Shown here one piece after another: positions 43,383-52,520 of a stretch of DNA of 64,000 nucleotides. The notes below the pieces were generated by a model. It did not search any database. It was not told the DNA's origin and saw nothing but the letters and a program-made list of their open reading frames with translations. The position numbers were made by a program, and so were the translations under genes. The DNA comes from Xanthobacter autotrophicus (GTDB lineage: Bacteria; Pseudomonadota; Alphaproteobacteria; Rhizobiales; Xanthobacteraceae), in the NCBI RefSeq assembly GCF_043194295.1, contig NZ_JBAFVK010000008.1. One strand, given 5' to 3'. How positions within the stretch are numbered: the first letter of the stretch is position 1; the number at the start of each line of letters is the position of its first letter.

Positions 43383-43860
43383 TTGCCGAGCGCCTTCACG
43401 AGGTAGGACGGATCGATGAAGGCCGCATAGCCGGCGCGCACCGTCACCGACGGGAGCCGTCCCTGGTCCTTCAGGAAGGTGGCGGTAGCGAGCACGGTGT
43501 CGGCGAACTGGCCGATCTGGCCCGGCGTGCCCAGATAGTCCTTCGTGAGTTGCTCCGGGCAGGGCACGATCGTGGTGCCCTTCATCATGCGCTCGGCATC
43601 CTCGGCCGGCAGGGACAGTTCCTTGGCGATGATGTCCACCGTCTCCTTCGGATGCTTCAGCCAGTAGTCGATGCCCTCGCACTCCGCCTTCACATAGGCC
43701 ACCACCTGATCGGGATACTTGGCGGCGAATTCGTTCATCACGACGCCCACGTCCCACGTGGGGTAGCCGCGCTTTGCCATCTCGCCGCTGGTGAGGAAGA
43801 TCTCGCCGCCATTCTTCACGATCTGGTCGAGGTTGGGCTCCCAGATCCAGGGTGCGCGCG
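43379..43860 (-). pseudogene. TauA-like substrate-binding protein, N-terminally truncated
   Basis: The retained C-terminal 155 residues read PWIWEPNLDQIVKNGGEIFL, KRGYPTWDVGVVMNEFAAKY and CEGIDYWLKHPKETVDIIAK, the taurine-binding TauA type. The signal peptide and first lobe are missing; sequence right of about 43860 is unrelated. The gene was translationally coupled to the tauB-like remnant that follows. A deletion or insertion endpoint lies near 43860. Confidence 0.85.
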
Positions 43861-44168
43861 GCGCCCGTGCCCGCGGGCAAAGGTACTGCGAAGAGCGGGG
43901 GACGGCAGCTGATCTTCCGCCAGAAAGTGGACCGGGCTCGATTGTCCCCTTCCGCGCTGGTGGCAACTGCGGTGTGTCTGCGCCTGCTGAGGGCGAGCAT
44001 GACCGCAATCGAGCTTATGAACACGACGGGCTCGTCAGGGTGCGTTCGATGCGCCACAACCGCATATCAATCGGCGCGGAGAACCGACGGTGTCATGCCA
44101 TTTGCGGACATTGCGCTTGCCTGCGGCTCGGTCGCAGAGTGCAAAATCCAGATAAGCCTTTGATTTTG
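43861..44168. other. Non-coding stretch between tauA remnant and tRNA-Thr
   Basis: The sequence carries no intact gene. It includes TTGCGGACATTGCGC (about 44101), a word that recurs in altered form in other non-coding parts of the window. It may be decayed mobile DNA flanking the tRNA. Confidence 0.3.
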
Positions 44169-44244
44169 TGGTGCCGCGGAGAGGATTCGAACCTCCGACC
44201 CACGCATTACGAATGCGTTGCTCTACCAGCTGAGCTACCGCGGC
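44169..44244 (-). tRNA. tRNA-Thr (anticodon CGT)
   Basis: The 76-nt minus-strand sequence folds as a complete cloverleaf. The acceptor GCCGCGG pairs with CCGCGGC, the D-arm contains AGCTCAGCTGGTAGAGC, the anticodon loop TTCGTAA gives CGT, the T-arm has GGTTCGAATCC, and CCA is encoded (44169-44171). It marks the return to core chromosome. No duplicated 3' segment is seen nearby. Confidence 0.95.
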
Positions 44245-44475
44245 ACGGAGGCACTCTTTACGGGTAGGGCGGGATGTTTTCAAGGCCCTCTCTGCGTCAA
44301 AGCCGCGCTGTGTACGCCCGCCTTCCGCTGCTCGGCAGCGATGCTCCGTCGAGGGGGGCGGCGCGGCGGCAGAAAGGAGGCGGGCCGGTGTGCGCGCGAT
44401 GCCCGCCGGAGGACGGAGCCCTTCCGGCGGGCACGGTGTATGGATCGGCGGCAGCAAGCCGGTCCGACGACTCCG

Positions 44476-44883
44476 TCAATAGGTGAGGACCGACGGCAGG
44501 TCCTTGGCCTGCGCGACCCACTTCTCCACCATGCTGGCGGTGGGCAGGGCGCGCACCAGCTTCTTCTGGGCGTTCACGTCCGCCAGGGCCTTGGTGAGGT
44601 TGGCGGGAACGCGCGTCTTCAGCTCCTTCACGGTGTCGACGCCGGCGGCTTCCAGAAGCTCGGAATATTCCTCGCCCACGCCCTTGATGCGCATCAGGTC
44701 GGCCATGTTGGCCCATTTGAGGATGCGGCTCTCGTCGATACCGGTAGCGGCCGCAAGCTCCTTGCGACCCTTGGGCGACTTGGCCTTTTCCAGCAGAGCA
44801 TCCGTGGTGGTGATGCCGGCGCTCTTCAGCTTGTCCGCGAACACCGCCCCGATGCCCTCGATGTCGATAATCGGATAGGACAT
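44476..44883 (-). CDS. DUF4332 domain protein (helix-hairpin-helix type)
   Basis: A 135-residue protein starting MSYPIIDIEGIGAVFADKLK. Two helix-hairpin-helix-like units are visible: IEGIGAVFADKLKSAGITTT and MRIKGVGEEYSELLEAAGVD, each followed by helical segments. DUF4332 proteins are small, possibly nucleic-acid-binding, and have no proven function. The frame extends 16 codons upstream, but the ATG at 44883 fits the conserved start. Confidence 0.85.
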   Translation of the reverse strand: MSYPIIDIEGIGAVFADKLKSAGITTTDALLEKAKSPKGRKELAAATGIDESRILKWANMADLMRIKGVGEEYSELLEAAGVDTVKELKTRVPANLTKALADVNAQKKLVRALPTASMVEKWVAQAKDLPSVLTY

Positions 44884-44964
44884 GCGTTTCCCCTTATCGC
44901 GGCCGGCTTGCGCGCCGGCGGGTAAGATCACGCCACAACCTGCGGCCGAGTCAATCGCTGCCGG

Positions 44965-45345
44965 TCACACCACCTGCCGCAGGCCGGGGACGGCACGCAC
45001 CAGACGATTCACGGGCTCTTCGCCAACTGTCGTGCGGGCATAGGCTACGATCTCGTGCACCGCGAACTGGACCTGGGCCATGGTGAGGCCGTGGGCCATC
45101 ATCCGGTCGGCCACCAGCATCAGGCGGGCCATTCCGCCGAAATGGCGCTCGGAAAGTTCGGTGACGTCCACCTCGGGGGCCTCGGCTGTCAGGGCTTCGG
45201 CCCAGGGATGCACCGCGAACAGGGGCGCGAGCAGGTCGGCGGGCGCCTCCTTGCCGAGAAACTGGATGACGATGACCACCACCGCGCGCGCCGTGGTCTC
45301 GTCCACGTCGAGCCGCGTCCGAAGGTATGCGACCAGATCGTCCAT
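44965..45345 (-). CDS. Conserved hypothetical protein (126 aa)
   Basis: A 126-residue soluble, helical protein: MDDLVAYLRTRLDVDETTAR, VVIVIQFLGKEAPADLLAPL, MMAHGLTMAQVQFAVHEIVA and a C-terminal GEEPVNRLVRAVPGLRQVV. The pattern is that of small alphaproteobacterial DUF2267/DUF2780-like proteins, but I am not certain of the family. It lies between the DUF4332 gene (same strand) and the HerA-like gene (opposite strand). Confidence 0.7.
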   Translation of the reverse strand: MDDLVAYLRTRLDVDETTARAVVVIVIQFLGKEAPADLLAPLFAVHPWAEALTAEAPEVDVTELSERHFGGMARLMLVADRMMAHGLTMAQVQFAVHEIVAYARTTVGEEPVNRLVRAVPGLRQVV

Positions 45346-45597
45346 GCACGCTCCTTCGCCTGCGCCTTGCACCGCATCGCCGGGCAGGCGGGTCGGCACA
45401 GTGCAGGCGCCCGGGCCCGCACGCAAGGGCGGGTCCGGGCCGGATGCAGGGCAGGGGACGGCCCGGGGCGCCGGTTCAATTTGCTTGCCGGCCGGGCAGG
45501 GGCAGGTGAAAACTCCGGATTGAGGAGACCCCGGCCGCATCCGGCGATTCGTCGCTGCCGCATGCGCCGATGCGAGGCTCGCGTCGAGGAGTACCGA

Positions 45598-47310
45598 ATG
45601 GCACGCACCCCTTCCAGCCGCTCGCCCGCCACCCGCACCCCCGCCACCGGCCCGCGAACGGGCAAGGTGCCGGCGTCGGGCGCGGCGGCCCCGACCTCTG
45701 CGGAGCCGGCCCAGCCGAAGGCCAATCCCTGGGGGCCGGCGGTGCAGAGCGAAGGCGACGGCCGTATCCTGGTGGGCCGCAGCTTCCTCGGCCGCAGCGA
45801 AGCCGCCAAGGCGGGCACCAGTGCCAAGGATGAATATCTCACCTTGCGCCTCGCCAACCGCCACGGCCTGGTGACCGGCGCCACCGGCACCGGCAAGACC
45901 GTGACGCTGCAGGTCCTGGCGGAGGGATTCGCGCGGGCCGGGGTGCCGGTGTTCGCCGCCGACATCAAGGGCGACCTCTCCGGCGTGGCGGCCCTCGGTG
46001 TGGCCAAGGACTTCCTCATCGAGCGGGCGCACGAGGTGGGGCTCACCTACACCCCCGACAGCTTCCCGGTGATCTTCTGGGACCTTTTCGGCGAGCAGGG
46101 CCACCCCATCCGTGCCACCGTGTCGGAGATGGGGCCGCTGCTTCTCGCGCGCCTCATGGGCCTCAACGACACCCAGGAGGGCGTGCTCAACATCGTGTTC
46201 CGCCTGGCCGACGAGCAGGGCCTGCCGATCCTCGACCTGAAGGATCTCAGAGCGATGCTGGCCGAGGTGGCCCAGAGCGCCGCCACCCTCACCGCCAAGT
46301 ATGGCAACGTCTCCACCCAGAGCGTCGGGGCCATACAGCGCCAACTGCTGGTTCTGGAAAATCAGGGGGCGGACAAGTTCTTCGGCGAGCCAGCCCTGAA
46401 CATCGCCGACCTCATGCGGGTGGACCGCTCGGGCTATGGCACCATCTCGGTGCTGGCGGCGGACAAGCTGATGGGCGCGCCGCGGCTCTATGCCTGCTTC
46501 CTGCTGTGGCTTCTGTCCGAACTCTTCGAGCGTCTGCCCGAGGTGGGCGACCCGGACAAGCCGAAGCTTGTCTTCTTCTTCGACGAGGCGCACCTCCTGT
46601 TCGACGAGGCGCCCAAGGCGCTGCTCGACAAGGTGGAGCAGGTGGTCCGTCTCATCCGCTCCAAGGGCGTTGGCGTTTATTTCGTCTCGCAGAACCCACT
46701 GGACATTCCCGAGAGCGTGCTCGCCCAGCTCGGCAACCGGGTTCAGCATGCCTTGCGCGCTTTCACCCCCCGCGACCAGAAGGCGGTGAAGGCCGCGGCC
46801 GAGACCTTCCGGCCCAATCCCGATCTCGACACCGCACAGGTCATCATGGAACTGGGCAAGGGCGAGGCGCTGGTGTCCATGCTGGAGGGCAATGGCGTGC
46901 CTTCCATGGTGGAGCGCACCCTCATCCGCCCGCCCTCCGGCCGCATCGGTCCGCTGAGCGCGGACGAGCGCGCGGCGGTCATGGCCGGGAGCCCGGTGGG
47001 ACACATCTATGATGCGCCCATCGATCGCGAATCGGCGTTCGAGATGTTGCAGAAGCGCATCGAGGAGAAGGCTGCCCCGCAGGAGGCCGCGGCTTCCGAT
47101 GGCGGTGGCTTTCTCGGCGGGGTGCTCGACAGCGTGCTTGGCACAGGTGCATCCGCCGGCAAGGCGCCTTCCGGCACGGCGCGCAGCGGCGGCCGGGCCA
47201 GCACCCGCATGACCACCACCGAGGTCGTGGTGAATCAGGTGGCACGAACCGTGGCCTCGGGACTCGGCCGGGCCATCCTGCGCGGCATCCTCGGCTCCAT
47301 CCGTCGCTAA
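45598..47310 (+). CDS. HerA-like helicase/ATPase (DUF853 family)
   Basis: A 570-residue ATPase. Residues 1-45 are Ala/Pro/Thr-rich and disordered. The FtsK/HerA core has Walker A TGATGTGKTVTLQVLA (about residues 97-112), VPVFAADIKGDLSGVAALG, and Walker B KLVFFFDEAHLLFDEAPKAL. Sensor-like text VGVYFVSQNPLDIP and HALRAFTPRDQKAVKAAAET follow, and the C-terminus holds a Gly/Ser-rich linker. DUF853 proteins are widespread in Proteobacteria; a DNA-translocating role is likely by family, but a specific function is not established. GAGGAG precedes the ATG at 45598. Confidence 0.9.
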   Translation: MARTPSSRSPATRTPATGPRTGKVPASGAAAPTSAEPAQPKANPWGPAVQSEGDGRILVGRSFLGRSEAAKAGTSAKDEYLTLRLANRHGLVTGATGTGKTVTLQVLAEGFARAGVPVFAADIKGDLSGVAALGVAKDFLIERAHEVGLTYTPDSFPVIFWDLFGEQGHPIRATVSEMGPLLLARLMGLNDTQEGVLNIVFRLADEQGLPILDLKDLRAMLAEVAQSAATLTAKYGNVSTQSVGAIQRQLLVLENQGADKFFGEPALNIADLMRVDRSGYGTISVLAADKLMGAPRLYACFLLWLLSELFERLPEVGDPDKPKLVFFFDEAHLLFDEAPKALLDKVEQVVRLIRSKGVGVYFVSQNPLDIPESVLAQLGNRVQHALRAFTPRDQKAVKAAAETFRPNPDLDTAQVIMELGKGEALVSMLEGNGVPSMVERTLIRPPSGRIGPLSADERAAVMAGSPVGHIYDAPIDRESAFEMLQKRIEEKAAPQEAAASDGGGFLGGVLDSVLGTGASAGKAPSGTARSGGRASTRMTTTEVVVNQVARTVASGLGRAILRGILGSIRR

Positions 47311-47515
47311 GGCGTAGCCGCGCGGGTTTGAACGACATTTTGTGCCGTTCAGGAGGTCGGGAAACGTATTCTGTTGCTTTGGTGCGCTCCAGGCGGTATA
47401 ATCATGGTATTCCAGTGGGATTGCGGGGTCGCACTGGGGAGCTGCTCAACGCGCGTGCCAGAGCCCTGCCCTTCAGGCGGAATCTTCTCCGGCGCGCCTC
47501 GACTTGGAGCGCCTC

Positions 47516-47950
47516 ATGAAGGTGTTGCCGATCGCCCGCATTCTTCTGGTTGATTCCCATATGGAACGTCGCCTTGCGACCAAAGCCGCCCTGACCGCGC
47601 TCGGCGTGGGATCAGTGCGCGAGGTCGCTGCGTTCGACGAAGTGACTGATCCCGCAGTTCTGGGATCGGCGGACGTGCTCGTCGTTCAGGTGGATGATCC
47701 AGAGGATGCTCCTGCCAATCCCTTCCGCTTCGGGGCCGGCATTCCTGCCGTGCTCATCGCGGAAGTCCCGGCCCAGCTTCTCGTGCGGGCCGCAAGCCGT
47801 GCCGGCTATGACGCCGCGCTTGGCGCGCCGCTCGCGCCGCGGCTGCTCTACCGACGAATCGGCTCGGTGATGCAACGCGCACGCCGGCTGGCGCGTCCGG
47901 CTCTAGCCGCCGTTGCGCAGCCGACCGGGGACCTCGTCAGCGCCGGCTGA
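47516..47950 (+). CDS. Response-regulator-like protein with a degenerate receiver domain
   Basis: A 144-residue protein with receiver-like strands: MKVLPIARILLVDSHMERR, ADVLVVQVDDPED and GIPAVLIAEVPAQLLVRAAS. One acidic residue of the usual pair is present in the LLVDS segment and an aspartate lies near the phosphorylation position (QVDD). The conserved Thr/Ser and Lys-Pro positions appear replaced (AEVPA, GAPLAP). It probably cannot be phosphorylated normally. A short Arg/Ala-rich tail follows. No kinase or output domain is adjacent. The ATG at 47516 suits the domain start. Confidence 0.65.
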   Translation: MKVLPIARILLVDSHMERRLATKAALTALGVGSVREVAAFDEVTDPAVLGSADVLVVQVDDPEDAPANPFRFGAGIPAVLIAEVPAQLLVRAASRAGYDAALGAPLAPRLLYRRIGSVMQRARRLARPALAAVAQPTGDLVSAG

Positions 47951-48222
47951 TCTTCCCGCCGGTGATCGCGTTTTTCGCTTAAGACGAGATCTTCGCATCA
48001 GCCGGACCAAATCCGGCTGGTGCCCGATTCTGGTGCGCCGCCCCAACTCAACGGGGCGCGGCGTGTCATGTCCGCCGTGATATCTTGTCCACCATGATAT
48101 CCTGCCGGTCAGGGCTTCCCCGTGCAGGGGGCTCTCCCATGATGGCGTCTTGCCAGAAGCGTGTGAGGAAGCCAGCATCCGTCGCGATTCCGGGCCGGGC
48201 ATGGCCCGCGACGGAGGCCCTG

Positions 48223-49638
48223 ATGGCGGATGAAACCCTCGACGCGATGCGCCTCAATGCAGCGCAGCTTGATGCAACCCTCAAGGCCGTCGACGACGGG
48301 CTGGACACCGCGCTCGCGCGGCTGTTCGATTTTTTGAAGATCGCGTCCATCTCCACGGATCCCGCCCACAAGGCGGCCTGCGCGCAAGCTGCGGAATGGG
48401 CGGCTGGCGAATTGCGCGCGCTCGGCTTCGCCGCCACGGTTCACCCGACGCCCGGCCATCCGGTGGTGGTTGCCCGCACCGACACGGGGGCGCCGCGTCG
48501 GGTGCTGTTCTACGGCCATTACGACGTGCAGCCGGTGGACCCGCTGAGCCTGTGGGAGACCCCGCCGTTCGAGCCGCGCCTTGGCGCGACGCCGGACGGC
48601 CGCAAGACCATCGTTGCCCGCGGCGCCTGCGACGACAAGGGGCAGGTGCTGACCTTCCTTGAGGCCTTGCGCGCCTTCAAATCGTCCGGGACCGGCGCGC
48701 CGGTGGATGTCACCGTGCTGCTGGAGGGGGAGGAGGAGTGCGGCTCGCCCAACCTGCCGGCCTTCCTCGCGGCCCACGCCTCCGAGCTTTCCGCCGACCT
48801 TGCCCTGGTCTGCGACACCGGCATGTGGGACCCCAGGACGCCCTCCATCACCACGGCGCTGCGCGGCATTCTCCATACCGAGCTGACCATCGTGGGCGCT
48901 GACCGGGACCTGCACTCCGGCCTGTTCGGCGGAGCGGCGCGCAACCCTATCCATGTGCTGGCAGGCCTCATCGCCGACGCCCATGATGCGTCCGGCCGGG
49001 TGACGCTGCCGGGCTTCTACGACGACGTGCGCGAGATGCCCGCCGAGGTGCGCCAGCGCTGGGAAAGCCTCGGCCTCACCGCCGAGGCTTTCCTTAATCC
49101 GGTGGGCCTTGGGATTGCCGCAGGCGAGAGCGACCGACTGGTCATCGAGCAGATCCAGTCGCGGCCCACCTTCGAGGTGAACGGCATGTTCGGCGGCTAT
49201 ACCGGCGCCGGCACCAAGACCATCATTCCCGCGCGGGCCACCGCCAAGATCTCGTTCCGGCTGGTGGCGGACCAGGACCCGGCGACGATCCGCGCCGGCT
49301 TCGAGGCCTTCGTCGCCGCGCGGGTGCCGGCGGATTGCGAAGCCGTCTTCACCTGGGGCGAGGGCGCTCGCGCCTTCCTGGTGCCGCCGGAGAGCCCGGA
49401 CCTCTCCCGTGCCGCCGCAGCCCTTTCAGCGGAGTGGGGCGTCGCACCGGTCACCGTCGGCTCGGGCGGGTCGATTCCCGTGGTGGGCCAGTTCAAGGAC
49501 CTTTTGGGGGTCGACACCCTGCTCATCGGCTTCGGACTTGATGACGATCGGGTACATTCCCCCAACGAGAAATACGACCTCACGTCATTCCACAAGGGCA
49601 CCCGCAGCTGGGTGCGCATTCTTAACGCCCTCGCCTGA
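48223..49638 (+). CDS. M20-family dipeptidase/metallopeptidase
   Basis: A 471-residue zinc peptidase of the M20 dipeptidase group. Metal-site motifs are VLFYGHYDVQPVDPLSLW, ARGACDDKGQVLTFLEAL and VLLEGEEECGSPNLP; the C-terminal histidine lies in DDRVHSPNEKYDLTSF. The dimerisation domain (about residues 205-320) includes DLHSGLFGGAARNPIHVLAG. Members hydrolyse dipeptides or acylated amino acids in the cytoplasm. The frame is open 46 codons upstream, but ATG 48223 (MADETLDAMRLN) is preferred from family length. Confidence 0.9.
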   Translation: MADETLDAMRLNAAQLDATLKAVDDGLDTALARLFDFLKIASISTDPAHKAACAQAAEWAAGELRALGFAATVHPTPGHPVVVARTDTGAPRRVLFYGHYDVQPVDPLSLWETPPFEPRLGATPDGRKTIVARGACDDKGQVLTFLEALRAFKSSGTGAPVDVTVLLEGEEECGSPNLPAFLAAHASELSADLALVCDTGMWDPRTPSITTALRGILHTELTIVGADRDLHSGLFGGAARNPIHVLAGLIADAHDASGRVTLPGFYDDVREMPAEVRQRWESLGLTAEAFLNPVGLGIAAGESDRLVIEQIQSRPTFEVNGMFGGYTGAGTKTIIPARATAKISFRLVADQDPATIRAGFEAFVAARVPADCEAVFTWGEGARAFLVPPESPDLSRAAAALSAEWGVAPVTVGSGGSIPVVGQFKDLLGVDTLLIGFGLDDDRVHSPNEKYDLTSFHKGTRSWVRILNALA

Positions 49639-49791
49639 GGCTAATGGTCATGGTTCCGATCTCTTGCACCTGACGTTGCGCGCCCACTTTTGTGCGGCGC
49701 GCAATCGTGCGAGGAAGGCCGGGCCAGATCGGCGGAATGCCCCCCAAGGATGCGCCAGACGTAGCCTTCAGACGCCCCAAGGACGCCCCCC

Positions 49792-50790
49792 ATGGAACGC
49801 CCTGCGCCCAAGATGGATGCCGAAGGCCTGCTCTCAGCCTGGCAATTTGACGGCCGGGGCGGTGCAACCCGTCTGCCACTCGATCGGGCGCTGGTGGAAC
49901 CGGCGCCGGAAGGCGGCGGCTTCATCTGGCTGCATTTCCGCTATCTGCCACGCGCGCCACAGACCTGGCTGCGGCAGGAGAGCAGCCTTGACCCCTCGGT
50001 GGTGGAGTCCATCGCCGAGGATGATTGCCGGCCGCGCTGCGCCATGTTCGCGGAAGGCTCGCTCTTGTCCCTGCGCGGTATCAATTTGCAGCGCAATGCC
50101 CTGCCGGAAGAGCTGATCACCGTGCATCTGTGGGTGGATGCGCGGCGCGTGCTTTCGGTGCAGCACGATTTCCTTTCCGCCATCGCGGATTTCGAGGACG
50201 CGCTCGCCCGTGGCCGCTGCCCGCGTTCGCAGGGCGAGTTCGTGGCCGACCTGTCCACGCGTCTCGTGGAGCGGGTGGATGCGGTGGTGGACAAGTTGAT
50301 CGACGAGGCGGACGAGCTGGAAGACGCGGTGCTGTCCGTCGTCGCCTCCGAGATGCTGCCGAAGATCGCCATCCTGCGCCGGGTGGCCATCAAGCTGCGC
50401 CGTCACATCGCGCCCCAGCGCGAGGCGCTCAACCATTTCGCCCTGGAAGACGACCCCTGGATGGGGCCGAAGGACAGGAACCGCTTACGCGACGCCGCCG
50501 ACCGGGTGACGCGCTTCGCCGAGGAGCTGGACAGCGTGCGCGAGCGCGCCGGCATCATCCGCGAGCAAATGGTGGATACCCGGGCCGAGCAGATGAACAA
50601 GTCCATGCTCGTGCTCGCCGTGGTGACCGTGGTGTTCGCCCCCATGACGCTGATTTCCGGCATGTTCGGCATGAATGTGGGCGGCATTCCCGGCAATTCG
50701 GATCCCGAGGCTTTCTGGGCACTGGCCATCGCCATGCTGGTGCTGGGCTTCATCCTGCTGTGGCTGTTCCGGAAGCTGAAGTGGATCTGA
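49792..50790 (+). CDS. ZntB-like CorA-family metal transporter
   Basis: A 332-residue CorA-family protein with a long cytoplasmic N-terminal domain (about residues 1-270) and two C-terminal membrane segments. The selectivity motif is in LISGMFGMNVGGIPG, between the segments. The ending LLWLFRKLKWI is basic, as in the family. The N-terminal AEGLLSAWQFDGRGG and GFIWLHF favour the ZntB branch, which moves zinc, over magnesium CorA. It is a single gene between the peptidase and the phytase-like esterase. Confidence 0.85.
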   Translation: MERPAPKMDAEGLLSAWQFDGRGGATRLPLDRALVEPAPEGGGFIWLHFRYLPRAPQTWLRQESSLDPSVVESIAEDDCRPRCAMFAEGSLLSLRGINLQRNALPEELITVHLWVDARRVLSVQHDFLSAIADFEDALARGRCPRSQGEFVADLSTRLVERVDAVVDKLIDEADELEDAVLSVVASEMLPKIAILRRVAIKLRRHIAPQREALNHFALEDDPWMGPKDRNRLRDAADRVTRFAEELDSVRERAGIIREQMVDTRAEQMNKSMLVLAVVTVVFAPMTLISGMFGMNVGGIPGNSDPEAFWALAIAMLVLGFILLWLFRKLKWI

Positions 50791-50895
50791 GGCCGCAATA
50801 GCTGAACGTTACGGAAGTGTCGTCGGCCTGTCGCTGGGCCGTCAACGCTTGCGCGGCAGGTGGTGTGCGCATCGGACCCTCGGGAGGCTTTCCCC

Positions 50896-52326
50896 ATGCG
50901 CACCGTGAAATCGTTTACCCTGAAATCGTTTGCCCTCGTGCTGCTCGCCGGCGTCGCCCTCGCCACGCCCGGCTTCGCCCAGGATAAGGTGGCATCTGAC
51001 AAGGCTGTTTCAGCGGAAGGCTCGGCCTATCCGGCGACCCTGGTGGGACAGGCGGTGCTGCCCGCCGCCAGCTTCGTGCCCGCGCCCGCGGATGCGCCGG
51101 CCGATCTGAAGACCTCCGGCAAATTCACCAATGCCGACCGCAAGCGCATCGACCAGGTGGGCAGCGTGAAGGGCGTCAGCGTCCTCTCCGACAAGGCCGC
51201 CCCGCGCGAGACCGGACTGTCCCTGCCGTTCGAGGGGCAGCCGGTGCAGGGCTTCTCCGGCATCGTCTCGGAAGGCGACGGCCGGTTCTGGGTGCTCACC
51301 GATAACGGCTTCGGCTCCAAGGCCAATTCGCCCGACGCCATGCTGATGGCCCACCGCCTGAAGATGGACTTCAAGGACGGCAAGATCGAGCGGCTCGCCA
51401 CCATCTTCCTGCATGACCCGGATCGGAAGGTGCCCTATCCCATCGTCATGGAGGGCACCGAGAAGCGCTATCTCACCGGTGCCGACTTTGACCTCGAATC
51501 GATCCAGGTGGTGGGCGACAGCATCTGGTTCGGCGAGGAGTTCGGCCCCTTCCTCGTCGAGACCGACCTTGCCGGCAAGGTGAAGGGCGTGTTCGAGACC
51601 AAGGTGGACGGCAAGCCGGCCCGCTCGCCCGACCATCCGGCGGTCAGCACCCCCTCTGCGCCGGACGGCAAGGTGGCGTTCAACGTCTATCGCTCCAAGG
51701 GCTTCGAGGGCATGGCAATGTCGCCCGACAAGACCAAGCTCTACGCCCTGCTCGAAGGCCCGCTGTTCGATGCGGCCGCCGGCGGCAAGGAGAAGGTGGG
51801 CGAGAGCGAGGTGCTGCGCATCGTCGAGTTCGACATCGCCAAGCGCGACTGGACCGGCCGGTCCTGGAAATACCCGCTGGCGGTGGCCGGCAACGCCATC
51901 GGCGACTTCAACATGATTGACGACACCCACGGCCTCATCATCGAGCGCGACAGCCTGGAGGGCTCGCGCTTCAAGGCCTGCGCCGAGAGCAAGGTGGAGC
52001 CGACCTGCTTCGACAAGCCCGCCAAGTTCAAGCGCGTCTACAAGGTGGAGTTCTCCCCCGAGACCGCCGGTCAGCTGGTGCGCAAGGTGGGCTATATCGA
52101 CCTGCTGGCCATCAAGGATCCCAACGGCAAGGCGCGCCAGGGCGGCACCGAGGGCGTGCTCGACATGCCCTTCTTCACCATCGAGAACGTGGTGATGGTG
52201 AGCCCCACCGAGATCGTGGTGGGCAACGACAACAACCTGCCGTACTCCGCCGGCCGCAGCCCGCAGAAGAACGACGACAACGAGTTCGTCCTCCTTTCGG
52301 TGCCGGAACTGCTGAAGGGCAACTGA
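50896..52326 (+). CDS. Esterase-like-activity-of-phytase family exported protein
   Basis: A 476-residue exported protein with signal peptide KSFALVLLAGVALATPGFA, cleaved at AQD. The Phytase-like domain (about residues 110-460) has GFSGIVSEGDGRFWVLTDNG, DLESIQVVGDSIWFGEEFGP, GFEGMAMSPDKTKLYALLEG and IENVVMVSPTEIVVGNDNN, a beta-propeller arrangement. Catalysis is inferred from distant similarity to phytases; the natural substrate is unknown. A strong bidirectional terminator follows. Confidence 0.85.
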   Translation: MRTVKSFTLKSFALVLLAGVALATPGFAQDKVASDKAVSAEGSAYPATLVGQAVLPAASFVPAPADAPADLKTSGKFTNADRKRIDQVGSVKGVSVLSDKAAPRETGLSLPFEGQPVQGFSGIVSEGDGRFWVLTDNGFGSKANSPDAMLMAHRLKMDFKDGKIERLATIFLHDPDRKVPYPIVMEGTEKRYLTGADFDLESIQVVGDSIWFGEEFGPFLVETDLAGKVKGVFETKVDGKPARSPDHPAVSTPSAPDGKVAFNVYRSKGFEGMAMSPDKTKLYALLEGPLFDAAAGGKEKVGESEVLRIVEFDIAKRDWTGRSWKYPLAVAGNAIGDFNMIDDTHGLIIERDSLEGSRFKACAESKVEPTCFDKPAKFKRVYKVEFSPETAGQLVRKVGYIDLLAIKDPNGKARQGGTEGVLDMPFFTIENVVMVSPTEIVVGNDNNLPYSAGRSPQKNDDNEFVLLSVPELLKGN

Positions 52327-52461
52327 GCCTTTCGGCCTCGGTCTTCGACTGAGGTCAATCAGGCTACGCTCGAACGCCGCTCGGGCTTGAGCGATGGCGG
52401 GTGAGACCATCTCACCGGCGATCGTTTTAGCCCCCGCGCTCAAGCCGGATGATGGCTCGCA

Positions 52462-52503
52462 AACGATGAAGGCCGGGCACCTGAGTGCCCGGCCTTCATC
52501 GTT
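52462..52503. terminator. Bidirectional terminator between convergent genes
   Basis: Perfect 18-bp arms (AACGATGAAGGCCGGGCA and its reverse complement) with a 6-nt loop. It lies 135 bp past the phytase-like stop and 18 bp before the glycosyltransferase stop. AT-rich stem bases at both ends suit termination in both directions. Confidence 0.8.
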
Positions 52504-52520
52504 CGGGGATCCCCGCTCGC

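Noticed and set aside
44169..44244. tRNA-Thr as the attachment site of a second island
   Set aside because: No duplicated 3' end of this tRNA and no integrase next to it are present within the window.
44965..47004. A 679-codon minus-strand open frame opposite the HerA-like gene
   Set aside because: Only its last 126 codons are protein-like. The rest mirrors the HerA-like gene and has a His/Gly/Arg-rich shadow composition.
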